This document shows positions 36,236 through 45,804 of a stretch of DNA of 64,000 bases, piece after piece. Source of the DNA: Rhodobacteraceae bacterium UBA6796 (GTDB lineage: Bacteria > Pseudomonadota > Alphaproteobacteria > Rhodobacterales > Rhodobacteraceae); assembly GCA_002452815.1 (NCBI GenBank), contig DKFM01000014.1, positions 33,432 through 97,431 of the forward strand, written 5' to 3'. The notes under the pieces are model-generated. The model saw only the letters and a program-made list of their open reading frames with translations, did not search any database and was not told where the DNA came from. Made by a program: the position numbers and the translations under genes. The stretch's first letter is position 1. Each line of letters opens with the position of its first letter.

Positions 36236-36780
36236 GGCTGCGCCCTCCTGATCCGGGCCTGACCGCCGGTGATGTCGATCGGCGCGCGCGACAGGCTTCC
36301 GCCCATCCGGGCGCCGGTTTGCAGATGATGCGCGTGGCAGATCGCAATGGCCAGCGCGTCGGCGGCATCCGGCCCGTCGAAGGTGACGCCCGGCAGCTGA
36401 TGGCGCACCATGTGCTGCACCTGCAGCTTGTCGGCGTGACCCACGCCCACGACGGCTTTCTTCACCGCATTGGGGGCATATTCGCCGATCGGCAGCCCGG
36501 CCTGCGCAGGCACCAGAAGCGCGATGCCACGCGCCTGTCCCAGTTTCAGCGTGGCAACGGCGTCCTTGTTGACGAAAGTCTGTTCGACGGCGGCAGTGTC
36601 GGGGGCGTGACGGGCGATCACCTCGGTCAGGGCGCTGTGCAGGGCCAGCAGGCGCAGGGCCAGATCTTCGCCCGCAGAGTGGATGATTCCATTGGCGACA
36701 TGGCTCAGACGCGATCCCGCCATGTCGATCACCCCCCATCCGAGGTTGCGAAGCCCCGGGTCGATACCGATCACGCGCAT
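36232..36780 (-). CDS. ruvC: Holliday junction endonuclease RuvC
   Basis: A 182-residue resolvase. The first catalytic Asp is in [16 protein letters not shown], Glu in [11 protein letters not shown], and the C-terminal acidic cluster in [18 protein letters not shown] chose the ATG at 36780, directly before the conserved start. The frame is open a further 20 codons but has no family similarity there. It is the first gene of ruvCAB. Confidence 0.95.
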   Translation of the reverse strand: MRVIGIDPGLRNLGWGVIDMAGSRLSHVANGIIHSAGEDLALRLLALHSALTEVIARHAPDTAAVEQTFVNKDAVATLKLGQARGIALLVPAQAGLPIGEYAPNAVKKAVVGVGHADKLQVQHMVRHQLPGVTFDGPDAADALAIAICHAHHLQTGARMGGSLSRAPIDITGGQARIRRAQP

Positions 36781-37107
36781 GAATGCTGCCCTGCCTTGTT
36801 GCCTTTTTCTCACGATTAGCACGAAAAGTGAACATCGCAAAGTGGAAGCTGTGCCGGGTGGGGTGGTGAAAATGTCGATTGCACCGGGTGGAATGCCATG
36901 AAAGTGGCGGTGGAAACGGTTAAAACGACCGGTTTGGTGGGCGAATTGACCGATCCCCCGAAAACCCGGTTAAACAGTTAATTCGGCATGCAAAAAACGC
37001 ATATCGGGGCTGTCCGGGCGGGAGTTGTTTTCACAAATGGCGCAATCTATGTGCGGGTCTCGAAGGGCTGAGCCCGCAAATTATGCAGTTTATGAAGGAA
37101 TCGCGCA
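36781..37107. promoter_or_regulatory. divergent intergenic region ruvC / DUF1127 gene
   Basis: 327 bases without a supportable gene. Toward ruvC there is GCACGAAAAGTGAAC (36819-36833). Read on the minus strand this is GTTC-N7-GTGC, one base from the alphaproteobacterial LexA box GTTC-N7-GTTC, about 40 bases upstream of the start. Toward the DUF1127 gene, TTGACC (36946) and TTAAAC (36970) are 18 bases apart and could be its promoter. Both are candidates only. Confidence 0.35.
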
Positions 37108-37296
37108 ATGTCCGCCTATGACACCAACCGCGTTCTGGTCCGGAACGGTCGGGCCGGGGCAGTGACGAAACTGATCGAGACCGTGCTTGCCTGGAATGAT
37201 GCGCGGGTGACCCGCAACGCGCTCGCCAAGCTGAGCGATCGTGAGCTGAACGACATCGGTCTGACCCGTTACGACATCGACCGCGTCACCCGCTGA
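37108..37296 (+). CDS. DUF1127 small protein
   Basis: A 62-residue basic protein. Its second half is the DUF1127 core: ARVTRNALAKLSDRELNDIGLTRYDIDRV. Members are stress-induced small proteins in alphaproteobacteria, some acting as RNA-binding or RNA-decay modulators. GAAGGAA lies ahead of the ATG. It stands alone, with an ample upstream region and its own terminator. No CcsR-type small-RNA repeats follow. Confidence 0.88.
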   Translation: MSAYDTNRVLVRNGRAGAVTKLIETVLAWNDARVTRNALAKLSDRELNDIGLTRYDIDRVTR

Positions 37297-37317
37297 GGGC
37301 TGATGTTCGTGAATGAC

Positions 37318-37348
37318 AAAAGGCCGCGCATATCCTACGCGGCCTTTT
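37318..37348. terminator. bidirectional terminator between DUF1127 gene and small membrane protein gene
   Basis: A perfect 11-bp stem, AAAAGGCCGCG with CGCGGCCTTTT, has a 9-base loop. The T-run on either strand suits termination of both convergent genes. Confidence 0.9.
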
Positions 37349-37369
37349 GTATTGCGCATGGCGCGGGGC

Positions 37370-37720
37370 TTATCTGCCGATCAGGGGCTGGAACAGGCCC
37401 GAGATCAGATGGGTTGCAGGGTCCGGTTTCAACACCCAGCCCGCGACCTGTTCGATCAGGGAGCCGTTGGACAGTGCCTCCACCCGGGCGGTGTAGATCT
37501 GGACATCCAGCTGCGCCAGTAGAACGGCCTTGAACAGCAACATTGCCAGACAGACCAGCGCCAGACCGCGCCAAGGAAACGGGCGATGGCGCTTTTGACG
37601 GTTCGCATCGAAATAGCTGCGCCCCAGCGTCCCGGTCGCCTCGAATGCGCCGCCTGACGCATGGATTTTCTCAAGACGCGTTAAGCGCTCCTTGAATGAA
37701 TTTCGGGTCGGTTCGCCCAT
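37370..37720 (-). CDS. small single-pass membrane protein of unknown function
   Basis: A 116-residue protein. A charged N-terminal 50 residues includes a short predicted coiled region (FKERLTRLEKIHA) and the motif GRSYFDANRQKRHRPFPWRG. One membrane helix follows (about 51-70, LALVCLAMLLFKAVLLAQLD) and then a C-terminal tail of about 45 residues. I do not recognise the family. The start ATG at 37720 has no strong ribosome site. It stands alone between two terminators or promoters. Confidence 0.7.
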   Translation of the reverse strand: MGEPTRNSFKERLTRLEKIHASGGAFEATGTLGRSYFDANRQKRHRPFPWRGLALVCLAMLLFKAVLLAQLDVQIYTARVEALSNGSLIEQVAGWVLKPDPATHLISGLFQPLIGR

Positions 37721-37810
37721 TTCGGCACCCTGTCAACAAAACTCGTTACGCTGTGAGCTTTGTTAAGTATGCATCGAATTTATTAACGTTTCGAGTGCAG
37801 TATCGGCTGA

Positions 37811-38680
37811 TTATCCGCGTTTCAGAACCAATGTGGTCCAGTCGCCGTATTCGTCGCGCGATTCAAGATTGAAACCCTGCGTCTGATAGGCGGCGATCAC
37901 CTCGTCGGCCTGTTCATGCAGGATGCCCGACAGGATGACATGCCCCGATTCGGCGCAATAGCGGCCCATGTCGGGCGCCAGCGCGATCAGCGGTGCCTTC
38001 AGGATATTGGCAAAGATCAGGTCATAGGGCGCGGCGGCCTTCAGCTGCGGATGTTCGAACCCGGCGGCTTCAAGGCAGATCACGCGACCGTCCAGATCGT
38101 TGGCCACGACGTTGGCCGCCGCCGTTTCCACCGCGACCGGGTCGATGTCCGATGCCAGCACCGTTTCGGGCCACAGCTTCGCCGCGCCCATCGCCAGCAC
38201 TGCTGTGCCGCAGCCGATGTCGGCCACCTTATGCGCCCGCAGGCCCGCGCGTTCCATCCGGTCCAGCGCGCTCAGGCAGCCCAGCGTGGTGCCGTGATGC
38301 CCGGTGCCAAAAGCCATCGCCGCCTCGATCAGCAGCGGAATGCCGTCGGCGGGCACCTTGTCGGCGTCATGCGCGCCGTAGACGAAGAACCGCCCCGCCA
38401 CGACCGGCGCGAGTTCGCGGCGCACATGGGCAACCCAATCGGTTTCGGGCAGTTCCGACACGGCGAAGGGCGCGGCATCATGCGCGGCGGCCAGCAGATC
38501 CAGCACGACCTCGTTCGGCGCTTCCAGGAAATAGGCGCCGACCTCCCAGCGTTCGGAACCGTCCTCGATCTCGAACACGCCGGTGCCATAGGGCGCAGGC
38601 TCCAGATCTTCGATCAGTTCGGCCAGTTCCTCGGCGCGGTCGCGGTCGGCAAGCGTGGTGAAGGCGGTAAAGGTCGGCAT
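37811..38680 (-). CDS. prmA: ribosomal protein L11 methyltransferase
   Basis: A 289-residue SAM-dependent methyltransferase. The N-terminal substrate domain is followed by the PrmA signature AFGTGHHGTT, SAM motif I KVADIGCGTAVLAMGA, motif II ASDIDPVAVETAAANV and FANILKAPL. It lacks the usual N-P-P-Y-like tetrad, and FANI fits PrmA. AGGAGCC before the ATG at 38680 fixes the start. The longer frame upstream is non-coding. Confidence 0.92.
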   Translation of the reverse strand: MPTFTAFTTLADRDRAEELAELIEDLEPAPYGTGVFEIEDGSERWEVGAYFLEAPNEVVLDLLAAAHDAAPFAVSELPETDWVAHVRRELAPVVAGRFFVYGAHDADKVPADGIPLLIEAAMAFGTGHHGTTLGCLSALDRMERAGLRAHKVADIGCGTAVLAMGAAKLWPETVLASDIDPVAVETAAANVVANDLDGRVICLEAAGFEHPQLKAAAPYDLIFANILKAPLIALAPDMGRYCAESGHVILSGILHEQADEVIAAYQTQGFNLESRDEYGDWTTLVLKRG

Positions 38681-38730
38681 GACGGCTCCTGATCTGGGTT
38701 CCCCCGCTTTCGCGCAACGGGGGGCGCGGG

Positions 38731-39366
38731 TCAAGCGCCGAGCCCGATGGGGCAGCTGACGCCGGTGCCGCCCAGCCCGCAATAGCCGCCCGGGTTCTTG
38801 GCCAGATATTGCTGGTGGTAATCCTCGGCATAATAGAATTCGGGCGCGGGCAGGATTTCGGTGGTGACCGCACCATAACCCGCCGCGGTCAGCCGGGCGG
38901 CATAGGTGGCGCGGCTGGCTGCGGCGGCTTCGGCCTGATCCAGCGAATAGGTGTAGATGCCCGACCGATATTGCGTGCCCTGATCGTTGCCCTGCCGCAT
39001 GCCCTGCGTCGGGTCGTGATTTTCCCAGAACACCTGCAGCAATGCGACATAGCTGATCTGCGCAGGGTCGAAGATCAGCCGCACCACCTCGTTATGGCCG
39101 GTCTGCCCGGTGCAGACCTCGGCGTAGGTCGGGTTCGGGGTCAGCCCGCCTGAATAGCCGACCATCGTCAGCCATACGCCGGGCAGCGACCAGAACTTGC
39201 GCTCTACCCCCCAGAAACAGCCCATGCCGAACATCGCCTGCTCCATCCCCTGGGGCACGGGTGCGCGCAGGTCGCGCCCGGTCAGGAAATGCGGCGCGCT
39301 CAGCGGCATCGGGGTGGGGCGGCCGGGCAGGGCCTCGGCTTGGGTGGGCAGGCGGGTGGGACGCAT
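38731..39366 (-). CDS. msrA: peptide methionine-S-sulfoxide reductase MsrA
   Basis: A 211-residue oxidative-repair enzyme. The catalytic Cys is in [13 protein letters not shown], followed by [18 protein letters not shown] and the [21 protein letters not shown] tail with a recycling Cys. An N-terminal extension of about 45 residues before the core is usual in this family. AAAGGAG before the ATG at 39366 fixes the start. Confidence 0.94.
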   Translation of the reverse strand: MRPTRLPTQAEALPGRPTPMPLSAPHFLTGRDLRAPVPQGMEQAMFGMGCFWGVERKFWSLPGVWLTMVGYSGGLTPNPTYAEVCTGQTGHNEVVRLIFDPAQISYVALLQVFWENHDPTQGMRQGNDQGTQYRSGIYTYSLDQAEAAAASRATYAARLTAAGYGAVTTEILPAPEFYYAEDYHQQYLAKNPGGYCGLGGTGVSCPIGLGA

Positions 39367-39424
39367 GGGCGGTCTCCTTTCGCGGCAAGATAGGGGGTGC
39401 GGGCCGGATTTCCAGCCCGCATGC

Positions 39425-40642
39425 TCAGTGCCGCGGGCGCGCGAAGATGGTCTCATACCCCTTGTCGGGGTGGCGCGGGATCAGCAGCGACAGGCCGAGC
39501 GAGACCAGCGCCATCCCCGCCGCCAGCCCGAACACCGCCGCGGGCGAGACGAGCCACAGATAGCCCAGAACCGCAGGCAGGAAGACCGCGGCGATATGGT
39601 TGATGGTGAAGGCCACGGCGGCGGTGGGCGCAATGTCGCCCGGGTCCGCGATCTTCTGGAAATAGGTCTTTTGCGAGAAGGCCAGCGCAAAGAACAGATG
39701 GTCGATGACGTAAAGTGCGCCTGCGACGGTCGCGCTCCACCCGAACCAATAGACCCCGCCATAGGCCAGAAACACGAAGGTCAGCCCGATATATTCGGCG
39801 ATCAGCGCGCGCCGTTCGCCCCAGCGACCGACCGCGCGGCCCATCCAGGGCGCGGCCAGCATGTTGGCGGCATAGTTGATCAAAAACAGCGCGGTGATTT
39901 CGTCGACCCGAAAGCCGAAGCGTTCGACCATCATGAAGGCGGCAAAGACGACAAAGATCTGCCGCCGCGCGCCCGCCATCATCTGCAGCGCGTAATAAAG
40001 CCAGTAGCGGCGGCGCAGCACGAAGGTTTTCAGCTGCGGCTCGGGCGCCTGAAACTGCGGGTACAGCAGCGCCGCGGCCAGGGCCATGACGATGGTCGCG
40101 CCGCCTGACACGCCATAGACGAAGCCATAGCTGAGGTTGAAGGTCTTCCAGGTCAGCACCAGCACCGCATAGGCCGCGAGCGAGGCGCCAGACCCGATCG
40201 CGACGATCCGCCCGATGGTCTGCGGTGCGTGCTTGCGGTCGATCCATTGCAGTTGCAGCGACTGGTTCACCGTTTCGAAATAGTGAAATCCGATCGACGA
40301 CAGCAGCGTCACGAACAACATCCCGCCGAAATGCGGAAACATCGCCGTCACCGCCGTTGCCGCCCCCAAAAGCAGCAGCGCCAGTACCGCCAGCACCTGC
40401 TCGCGCAGCACCCACAAGAGCACGATCACCCCGATCGCCAGAAACCCCGGCACCTCGCGCACCGATTGCAGCCAGCCGATCTCGCGCCCGGTGAAGCCCG
40501 CCGTCTCGATGACGAAATTGTTCAGCAGCGCCGACCAGGTGGCAAAGGAAATCGGCATCGCCGCGGCCATCAGATACAGCAGCGCGTCGGGGCGGCGCCA
40601 GCGGGGCAGGGCATAGCCTTCGGCAAGGGTGATTTCGCGCAT
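39425..40642 (-). CDS. major facilitator superfamily transporter
   Basis: A 405-residue protein with about twelve helices. It has a conserved cytoplasmic-loop block ([15 protein letters not shown] and [16 protein letters not shown]), and the sequence between helices 6 and 7 is short. The substrate is not evident. The start is uncertain: the ATG at 40642 has a weak site, and a GTG at 40669 in frame would add nine residues. It shares a divergent region of 133 bases with the YeeE/YedE gene. Confidence 0.82.
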   Translation of the reverse strand: MREITLAEGYALPRWRRPDALLYLMAAAMPISFATWSALLNNFVIETAGFTGREIGWLQSVREVPGFLAIGVIVLLWVLREQVLAVLALLLLGAATAVTAMFPHFGGMLFVTLLSSIGFHYFETVNQSLQLQWIDRKHAPQTIGRIVAIGSGASLAAYAVLVLTWKTFNLSYGFVYGVSGGATIVMALAAALLYPQFQAPEPQLKTFVLRRRYWLYYALQMMAGARRQIFVVFAAFMMVERFGFRVDEITALFLINYAANMLAAPWMGRAVGRWGERRALIAEYIGLTFVFLAYGGVYWFGWSATVAGALYVIDHLFFALAFSQKTYFQKIADPGDIAPTAAVAFTINHIAAVFLPAVLGYLWLVSPAAVFGLAAGMALVSLGLSLLIPRHPDKGYETIFARPRH

Positions 40643-40775
40643 CTTGGAAGGGCCTTCGATTGGGAACACTCCCGCCTAGGCCGCGTGATGGGCCGGTGCA
40701 AGAGAGATGATTCAGATCAATGCGAAACTTCTGCTATGCTGGCATGGCGGCATTGCGCGCACAGGGAGGGTCGCC

Positions 40776-41837
40776 ATGGACATCGTGGAAATCGTCGAAC
40801 GCATTGGCGAGGGGCCGACGGCGGCGCTGTTCGGGGTGCTGACCGGGCTGGTATTCGGTGTGGCCGCGCAACGGTCGAATTTCTGTCTGCGCGCCGCAAC
40901 CGTCGAATTCGCACGTGGCAAGATGGGGCAGAAGGTGGCGGTGTGGTTCCTGACCTTCTCGACCGCGCTGGTCTGGGTGCAGGGCGCGCAGTTGCTGGGC
41001 CTGTTCCGGGCGGGCGACAGCCGGATGATGTCGGTTCCGGGCAGCTGGTCGGGGGCGATGATCGGCGGGCTTTTGTTCGGCGCGGGCATGGTGATGGCGC
41101 GCGGCTGTTCGGGGCGCCTGCTGGTGCTGGCCTCCACGGGCAACCTGCGCTCTGTCGTGTCGGGGCTGATTTTCGCGGTGACCGCGCAGATGAGCCTGAA
41201 GGGCATTCTGGCGCCCTGGCGTGACAGGCTGGCCGCGTTGTGGGTGACGGGGTCGGAAAACGTGAACCTGATCAATGCGCTGCATCTGCCCGAATGGGCG
41301 GGGCTGGCGGTGGGGCTGGTGTTTGCGGTGCTGGGGCTGGTGCTGGCGCGGCGCAACCGGATCGGCGCCAAGACGCTGATCTTCGCCTCGGGCGTGGGTT
41401 TTGCGGTGGCGGTGGGCTGGGTGCTGACCTTCTCGCTCAGCCAGGTCGCGTTCGAGCCTGTTCCGGTGACCTCGGTCACCTTCTCGGGCCCCTCGGCCAA
41501 TACGCTGATGTTCTTTCTGGATCGCAACGCAGTGCTGGAATTCGACGTGGGCCTGGTGCCCGGTGTGGTGATCGGAGCGTTCCTCAGCTCGCTTCTGGCC
41601 GGGCAATTCGCCTGGCAGGCCTTCGATTCCGTGCCGGTGATGCGCCGCTCGATGATCGGCGCGGTGCTGATGGGGTTTGGCGCGATGCTGGCGGGGGGCT
41701 GCGCCATCGGCAATGGCGTCACGGGCGGTTCGGTCTTTGCGGGCACCGCCTGGCTGGCGCTGTTTTGCATGTGGATCGGCGCGATGGCGACCGATTATCT
41801 GCTGGACCAGCGCGTCTTGCGGCCCCAAGCGGCCTGA
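40776..41837 (+). CDS. YeeE/YedE-family (thiosulfate-type) sulfur transporter
   Basis: A 353-residue membrane protein with about ten helices. Three spaced cysteine motifs mark the family: QRSNFCLRAATVEFARG, VMARGCSGRLLVLASTGN and LAGGCAIGNGVTGGS. In YeeE such cysteines relay thiosulfate across the membrane. AGGGAGG 6 bases before the ATG fixes the start. Its 3' end converges on priA through a dispersed palindrome. Confidence 0.88.
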   Translation: MDIVEIVERIGEGPTAALFGVLTGLVFGVAAQRSNFCLRAATVEFARGKMGQKVAVWFLTFSTALVWVQGAQLLGLFRAGDSRMMSVPGSWSGAMIGGLLFGAGMVMARGCSGRLLVLASTGNLRSVVSGLIFAVTAQMSLKGILAPWRDRLAALWVTGSENVNLINALHLPEWAGLAVGLVFAVLGLVLARRNRIGAKTLIFASGVGFAVAVGWVLTFSLSQVAFEPVPVTSVTFSGPSANTLMFFLDRNAVLEFDVGLVPGVVIGAFLSSLLAGQFAWQAFDSVPVMRRSMIGAVLMGFGAMLAGGCAIGNGVTGGSVFAGTAWLALFCMWIGAMATDYLLDQRVLRPQAA

Positions 41838-41853
41838 GCCCCGGTCTTTCCAC

Positions 41854-41900
41854 TTCTTTCTGGCGGAAATATCCCGGGGGTCTGGGGGCAGGGCCCCCAG
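41854..41900. repeat. composite palindromic repeat, copy 4 (half site plus GC hairpin)
   Basis: One arm, TTCTTTCTGGCGGAAATATC followed by CC (41854-41875), lies next to a strong hairpin CTGGGGGC/GCCCCCAG (41882-41900) with a 3-base loop. It sits between the convergent yeeE-like and priA genes, where it would be a bidirectional terminator. Confidence 0.85.
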
Positions 41901-41924
41901 CTTCGCCTTACAGGAAACCGCGCC

Positions 41925-44114
41925 TTACAGGAAACTTTGCGGGTCGATGTCGATGGCCAGCCGCACGTTCGGCGGCAGCTTGACCTGCCGCACCCAGACC
42001 GCCAGCGCCGCCTGCAGGGGCGCGGTCTTCTCGGCCTTGATCAGCATACGCACCCGATGCCGACCGCGCACCCGGGCAATCGGCGCGGGCGCGGGGCCGA
42101 AGATCTGTGCGCCGATCCGGTGCAGGGGCGCCGCGCGGCGCGCCAGTTCGGCGCCGATGTCGAACAGCGGCTGCAGATCGGGGCCCGACAGGATGATCCC
42201 CGCCATCCGTCCAAAGGGCGGCACGCCCTGCGCGCGGCGCTGCGCGGCCTCTTCGCGCCAGAAGGCCTCTTCCTCGCCGCTCAGGATGGCGCGGATCACG
42301 GGATGTTCGGGCTGATAGCTTTGCAGCAGCGCCAGCCCCGGCTTTTCCGCCCGCCCCGCGCGCCCCGCGACCTGCCGCATCAGTTGAAAGGTGCGTTCCG
42401 CCGCGCGCAGGTCCGACCCCTGCAACCCCAGATCGGCGTCGATCACGCCGACCAGCGTCAGCTTGGGGAAGTTGTGCCCCTTGGCCACGATCTGGGTGCC
42501 GATGATGATGTCGGCATCGCCTTGCGCAATGCTGCCGATCGCCTCTTTCAGCGCGCGGGCCGAGCCGAACAGATCCGACGACAGCACCGCCACCCGCGCA
42601 TCGGGGAAGCGTTCGGTGACCTCTTCGGCCAGCCGCTCGACCCCCGGGCCCACCGGCGCCAGCCGCCCCTCGACGCCACAATTGGGGCAGACGGTCGGGA
42701 TCGGTTTCGTCTCGCCGCATTGGTGACAGACCAGACGGTTCTGGAAACGGTGCTCGACCATGCGCGCATCGCAATGATCGCAGCCGATCTGATGCCCGCA
42801 GGCGCGGCAGATCGTGACGGGGGCATAGCCACGACGGTTTAGAAACAGCATCGCCTGTTCGCCGTTGCGGATGCGCGCCAGAACCTCGCCCACCAGCGTC
42901 GGTGAAATCCAGTGCTGCGGCTCGATCCGTTCATTGCGCATGTCGATCGCGCGCATCTCGGGCAGGTCCGAGGCGCCGAACCGCGCCGCCAGATCAATGC
43001 GCCGGTATTTGCCCGCCTCGGCATTGACCCAGCTTTCCAGACTGGGCGTGGCAGAGGCCAGCACAACCTGCGCCCCGGCGAAAGAGGCGCGCAGCACCGC
43101 CATGTCGCGGGCGTTGTAAAGCGCGCCTTCCTCTTGCTTGTAGGAGGTGTCGTGTTCCTCATCGACGACGATCAGCCCCAGATCGCGGAACGGCAGGAAC
43201 AGCGCGGAACGCGCACCCACCACCAGCTGCACGCCGCCCTCGGCGGCCATCCGCCATAGGCGACGGCGTTCGGATTGCGTCACGCCCGAATGCCATTCGC
43301 CGGGCCGCGCGCCAAACCGCGCCTCGACCCGGGTCAGGAATTCCGAGGTCAGCGCAATCTCGGGCAGCAGCACCAGCGCCTGCCGCCCCTGCCGCAGACA
43401 ATCTGCCACCGCCTCCAGATAGACCTCGGTCTTGCCCGAGCCGGTCACGCCCTTCAGCAGCGTCACGCCGAAATCGCGGTCGGGATCGCGCAGCGCGGCC
43501 ACCGCGGCGGCCTGATCGGGGGACAGATCCTTGCCCGGCAAGGTGGGATCGAGCCGCGGAAAGGGTAGGTCGCGCGGCTGCTCGACCTCGTCGATCGCGC
43601 CCGATTTCGCCAGCCCCTTCACCACCTGCGGCGTGACGCCGGCAAGCTGTGCCAGTTCGGTCAGGTAAAACCCCGCCCCGCCGTGATCGCGCAGCACCTC
43701 CAGCACCTTCTCGCGCGCCTCGGTCATCCGCGCGGGGACGGCGGCGCCCAGCCGATAGATCCGGCGCGCGCCCGGCGGATCGAACAGCCCCGGCGTGCGC
43801 GTGGCCAGCCGCAACACCCCCGCGCGCGAGGTCATCGTGTACTCTGCCATCCGCAGCAGAAACAGCCGCAGCTCGTCGCGCATTGGCGGCACGTCCAGCA
43901 CCCGCCCGACCGCGCGCAGCTTGGCGGCATCAAACCGCCCGTCGCCCGCCCCCCAGACAACGCCCATCACCTTGCGCGGGCCAAGCGGCACCTCGACGAA
44001 ATCGCCCAAAGCGCACCCGCCTTCAGGGGCGCGGTAATCGAGCGGCCGCCCCACCGGTTCGGTCGTCAGAACCGAGACGCGCGCGCCTTCGGGGAAATGG
44101 TTTTGCTCAGACAT
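41925..44114 (-). CDS. priA: primosomal replication restart helicase PriA
   Basis: A 729-residue SF2 helicase. The N-terminal DNA-binding domain is followed by Walker A KGVTGSGKTEVYLEA, Walker B as VVDEEHDTSYKQ, and LASATPSLES. The paired zinc site is CRACGHQIGCDHC and CHQCGETKPIPTVCPNCG, followed by GTQIVAKGHNFP and the GRAGRAEKPG motif. The ATG at 44114 is chosen. Its upstream region carries a full copy of the dispersed palindrome and is divergent with the aldolase/transaldolase gene. Confidence 0.95.
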   Translation of the reverse strand: MSEQNHFPEGARVSVLTTEPVGRPLDYRAPEGGCALGDFVEVPLGPRKVMGVVWGAGDGRFDAAKLRAVGRVLDVPPMRDELRLFLLRMAEYTMTSRAGVLRLATRTPGLFDPPGARRIYRLGAAVPARMTEAREKVLEVLRDHGGAGFYLTELAQLAGVTPQVVKGLAKSGAIDEVEQPRDLPFPRLDPTLPGKDLSPDQAAAVAALRDPDRDFGVTLLKGVTGSGKTEVYLEAVADCLRQGRQALVLLPEIALTSEFLTRVEARFGARPGEWHSGVTQSERRRLWRMAAEGGVQLVVGARSALFLPFRDLGLIVVDEEHDTSYKQEEGALYNARDMAVLRASFAGAQVVLASATPSLESWVNAEAGKYRRIDLAARFGASDLPEMRAIDMRNERIEPQHWISPTLVGEVLARIRNGEQAMLFLNRRGYAPVTICRACGHQIGCDHCDARMVEHRFQNRLVCHQCGETKPIPTVCPNCGVEGRLAPVGPGVERLAEEVTERFPDARVAVLSSDLFGSARALKEAIGSIAQGDADIIIGTQIVAKGHNFPKLTLVGVIDADLGLQGSDLRAAERTFQLMRQVAGRAGRAEKPGLALLQSYQPEHPVIRAILSGEEEAFWREEAAQRRAQGVPPFGRMAGIILSGPDLQPLFDIGAELARRAAPLHRIGAQIFGPAPAPIARVRGRHRVRMLIKAEKTAPLQAALAVWVRQVKLPPNVRLAIDIDPQSFL

Positions 44115-44146
44115 GGCGCGCCCCGGAATTCTGAATGCTTCCGGCG

Positions 44147-44236
44147 GGAGTATTTTTTCCAAGAAGAAATGGGCTGTTCTTCTTGGTCCAAATACTCCGG
44201 GGGGCGGCGGCGCAGCCGACGGGGGGCAGCGCCCCC
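44147..44236. repeat. composite palindromic repeat, copy 5 (AGTATTT type, full) in divergent region
   Basis: Two complete arms, GGAGTATTTTTTCCAAGAAG plus AA (44147-44168) and its partner (44177-44198), form an inverted repeat of about 22-bp arms with an 8-base loop. A second hairpin GGGGGC/GCCCCC (44222-44236) follows. It lies between the 5' ends of priA and the aldolase/transaldolase gene, so it is upstream of both. Confidence 0.85.
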
Positions 44237-44311
44237 TTTCGCCGATTCCGCCCTAGGCAGCCGCGCGGGTTTGCGCTATCAGGCGCGCAACTGCTGCTGT
44301 GGAGAGCCCTT

Positions 44312-44965
44312 ATGAAATTCTTCGTCGATACCGCCGATGTGGCCGCCATCAAGGAACTCAACGACCTTGGCATGGTGGACGGTGTGACCACCAACCCTTC
44401 GCTGATCCTGAAATCGGGCCGCGACATCATCGAAGTGACCAAGGAAATCTGCGACATGGTTTCGGGCCCGGTCTCGGCCGAGGTCGTGGCCACCGAGGCC
44501 AAGGACATGATCACCGAAGGTCTGAAACTGGCCAAGATCGCCTCCAACATCGCGATCAAGGTTCCGCTGACCTGGGATGGCCTGACCGCCTGCAAGGCTT
44601 TCGCATCCGAAGGCCATATGGTCAACGTCACGTTGTGCTTCTCGGCGGCGCAGGCGATCCTGGCGGCCAAGGCCGGGGCCACCTTCATCAGCCCGTTCAT
44701 CGGCCGTCTGGACGACATCAACCTGGATGGCATGCAGCTGATCGAGGACATGCGCACGATCTATGACAACTACGATTTCAAGACGCAGATCCTTGCGGCC
44801 TCGATCCGTTCGGTCAATCACATCACCGATTGCGCGCGCATCGGCGCCGATGTGATCACCGCGCCGCCCGCCGTGATCAAGGCGATGGCGAACCATGCGC
44901 TGACCGACAAGGGGCTGGATCAGTTCCTGAAAGACTGGGCCAAGACCGGGCAGAAAATCGTCTGA
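44312..44965 (+). CDS. fsa: fructose-6-phosphate aldolase / small transaldolase
   Basis: A 217-residue class I aldolase of the transaldolase family, short form. It has [30 protein letters not shown], the Schiff-base lysine in NIAIKVPLT, and [11 protein letters not shown]. The short-form family covers both fructose-6-phosphate aldolase and true transaldolase (TalC), and sequence alone does not separate them. GGAGAG lies ahead of the start. A terminator lies 22 bases after the stop. Confidence 0.88.
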   Translation: MKFFVDTADVAAIKELNDLGMVDGVTTNPSLILKSGRDIIEVTKEICDMVSGPVSAEVVATEAKDMITEGLKLAKIASNIAIKVPLTWDGLTACKAFASEGHMVNVTLCFSAAQAILAAKAGATFISPFIGRLDDINLDGMQLIEDMRTIYDNYDFKTQILAASIRSVNHITDCARIGADVITAPPAVIKAMANHALTDKGLDQFLKDWAKTGQKIV

Positions 44966-44987
44966 GGCCGCGCCTCCGGCATGGATC

Positions 44988-45013
44988 GGCCCGCTACAGT
45001 GGCGGGCCGTTTT
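44988..45013 (+). terminator. rho-independent terminator after aldolase/transaldolase gene
   Basis: A 7-bp GC stem, GGCCCGC with GCGGGCC, has a 7-base loop and is followed by GTTTTC. Confidence 0.8.
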
Positions 45014-45099
45014 CATTCGGGGCACATTTTCTGCCTGATTTTCCGCGCGATTGGTGTAATCTGCTTCAAAATCAGCACCAAACGGGCACCGAAACAGGC

Positions 45100-45804
45100 A
45101 TGAGCGACGCGGCATTCGCAGATCAACTGCGCGAAAAGATCATTTCCGACCCCGAAGTCATTCTGGAAGACCGCGACCTGATGCGCGCTCTGATCGCGGC
45201 CAACGAGGCGGCGATGGGGGCCAATATCGTCGATCTGCGCGGGGTTGCGATGGCACGGCTCGAGGCGCGGCTGGACCGTCTGGAAGACACGCACCGGTCG
45301 GTCATCGCGGCGGCCTACGAAAACCTTGCGGGCACCAATCAGGTGCATCGTGCGGTGCTCAAGCTGCTTGATCCGCTGGATTTCGAGTCCTTTCTGAAAG
45401 CGTTGCACACCGAGGTAGCCGAGATCCTGCGCGTCGATTGCGTGCGGCTGGTGCTGGAAAGCCTGCACAATGAAAACGACCCGGCGTTGCGGCGGCTGGG
45501 CGATGTGCTGTGCGTGGCCGAGCCGGGGTTCATTCAGGAATACATGCGCGCCGGGCGGCAGGCGCAGCCGCGCGCGGTGGTGTTGCGGCAGACCTCGCCG
45601 CATTCGGGCGCGATCTATGGCGAGGCGGCGGGCTGGATCCGGTCCGAGGCGCTGATGCGGTTGGATTTTGGGCCGGGCCGGTTGCCGGGGCTGCTGGTGA
45701 TGGGCGCGGAAGATCCGCATCAGTTCAAACCCGCGCAGGGCACCGACCTGCTGGCGTTCTTTGCGGGCGTGTTCGAACGGGCGATGCGCCGCTGGCTGGG
45801 CTAA
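45100..45804 (+). CDS. DUF484 family protein
   Basis: A 234-residue cytoplasmic protein. The N-terminal coiled coil (LDRLEDTHRSVIAAAYENLAG region) precedes a GAF-like sensory domain, the DUF484 architecture. In many proteobacteria DUF484 lies directly upstream of xerC, as here, with a one-base stop/start overlap. The biochemical role is unknown. The start ATG has CAGG just ahead. Confidence 0.85.
   Translation: MSDAAFADQLREKIISDPEVILEDRDLMRALIAANEAAMGANIVDLRGVAMARLEARLDRLEDTHRSVIAAAYENLAGTNQVHRAVLKLLDPLDFESFLKALHTEVAEILRVDCVRLVLESLHNENDPALRRLGDVLCVAEPGFIQEYMRAGRQAQPRAVVLRQTSPHSGAIYGEAAGWIRSEALMRLDFGPGRLPGLLVMGAEDPHQFKPAQGTDLLAFFAGVFERAMRRWLG

Noticed and set aside
37108..37350. DUF1127 gene as host of a CcsR-type small-RNA cluster
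   Set aside because: The gene is directly followed by a single terminator, with no repeated CCUCCUCCC-type loops after it.
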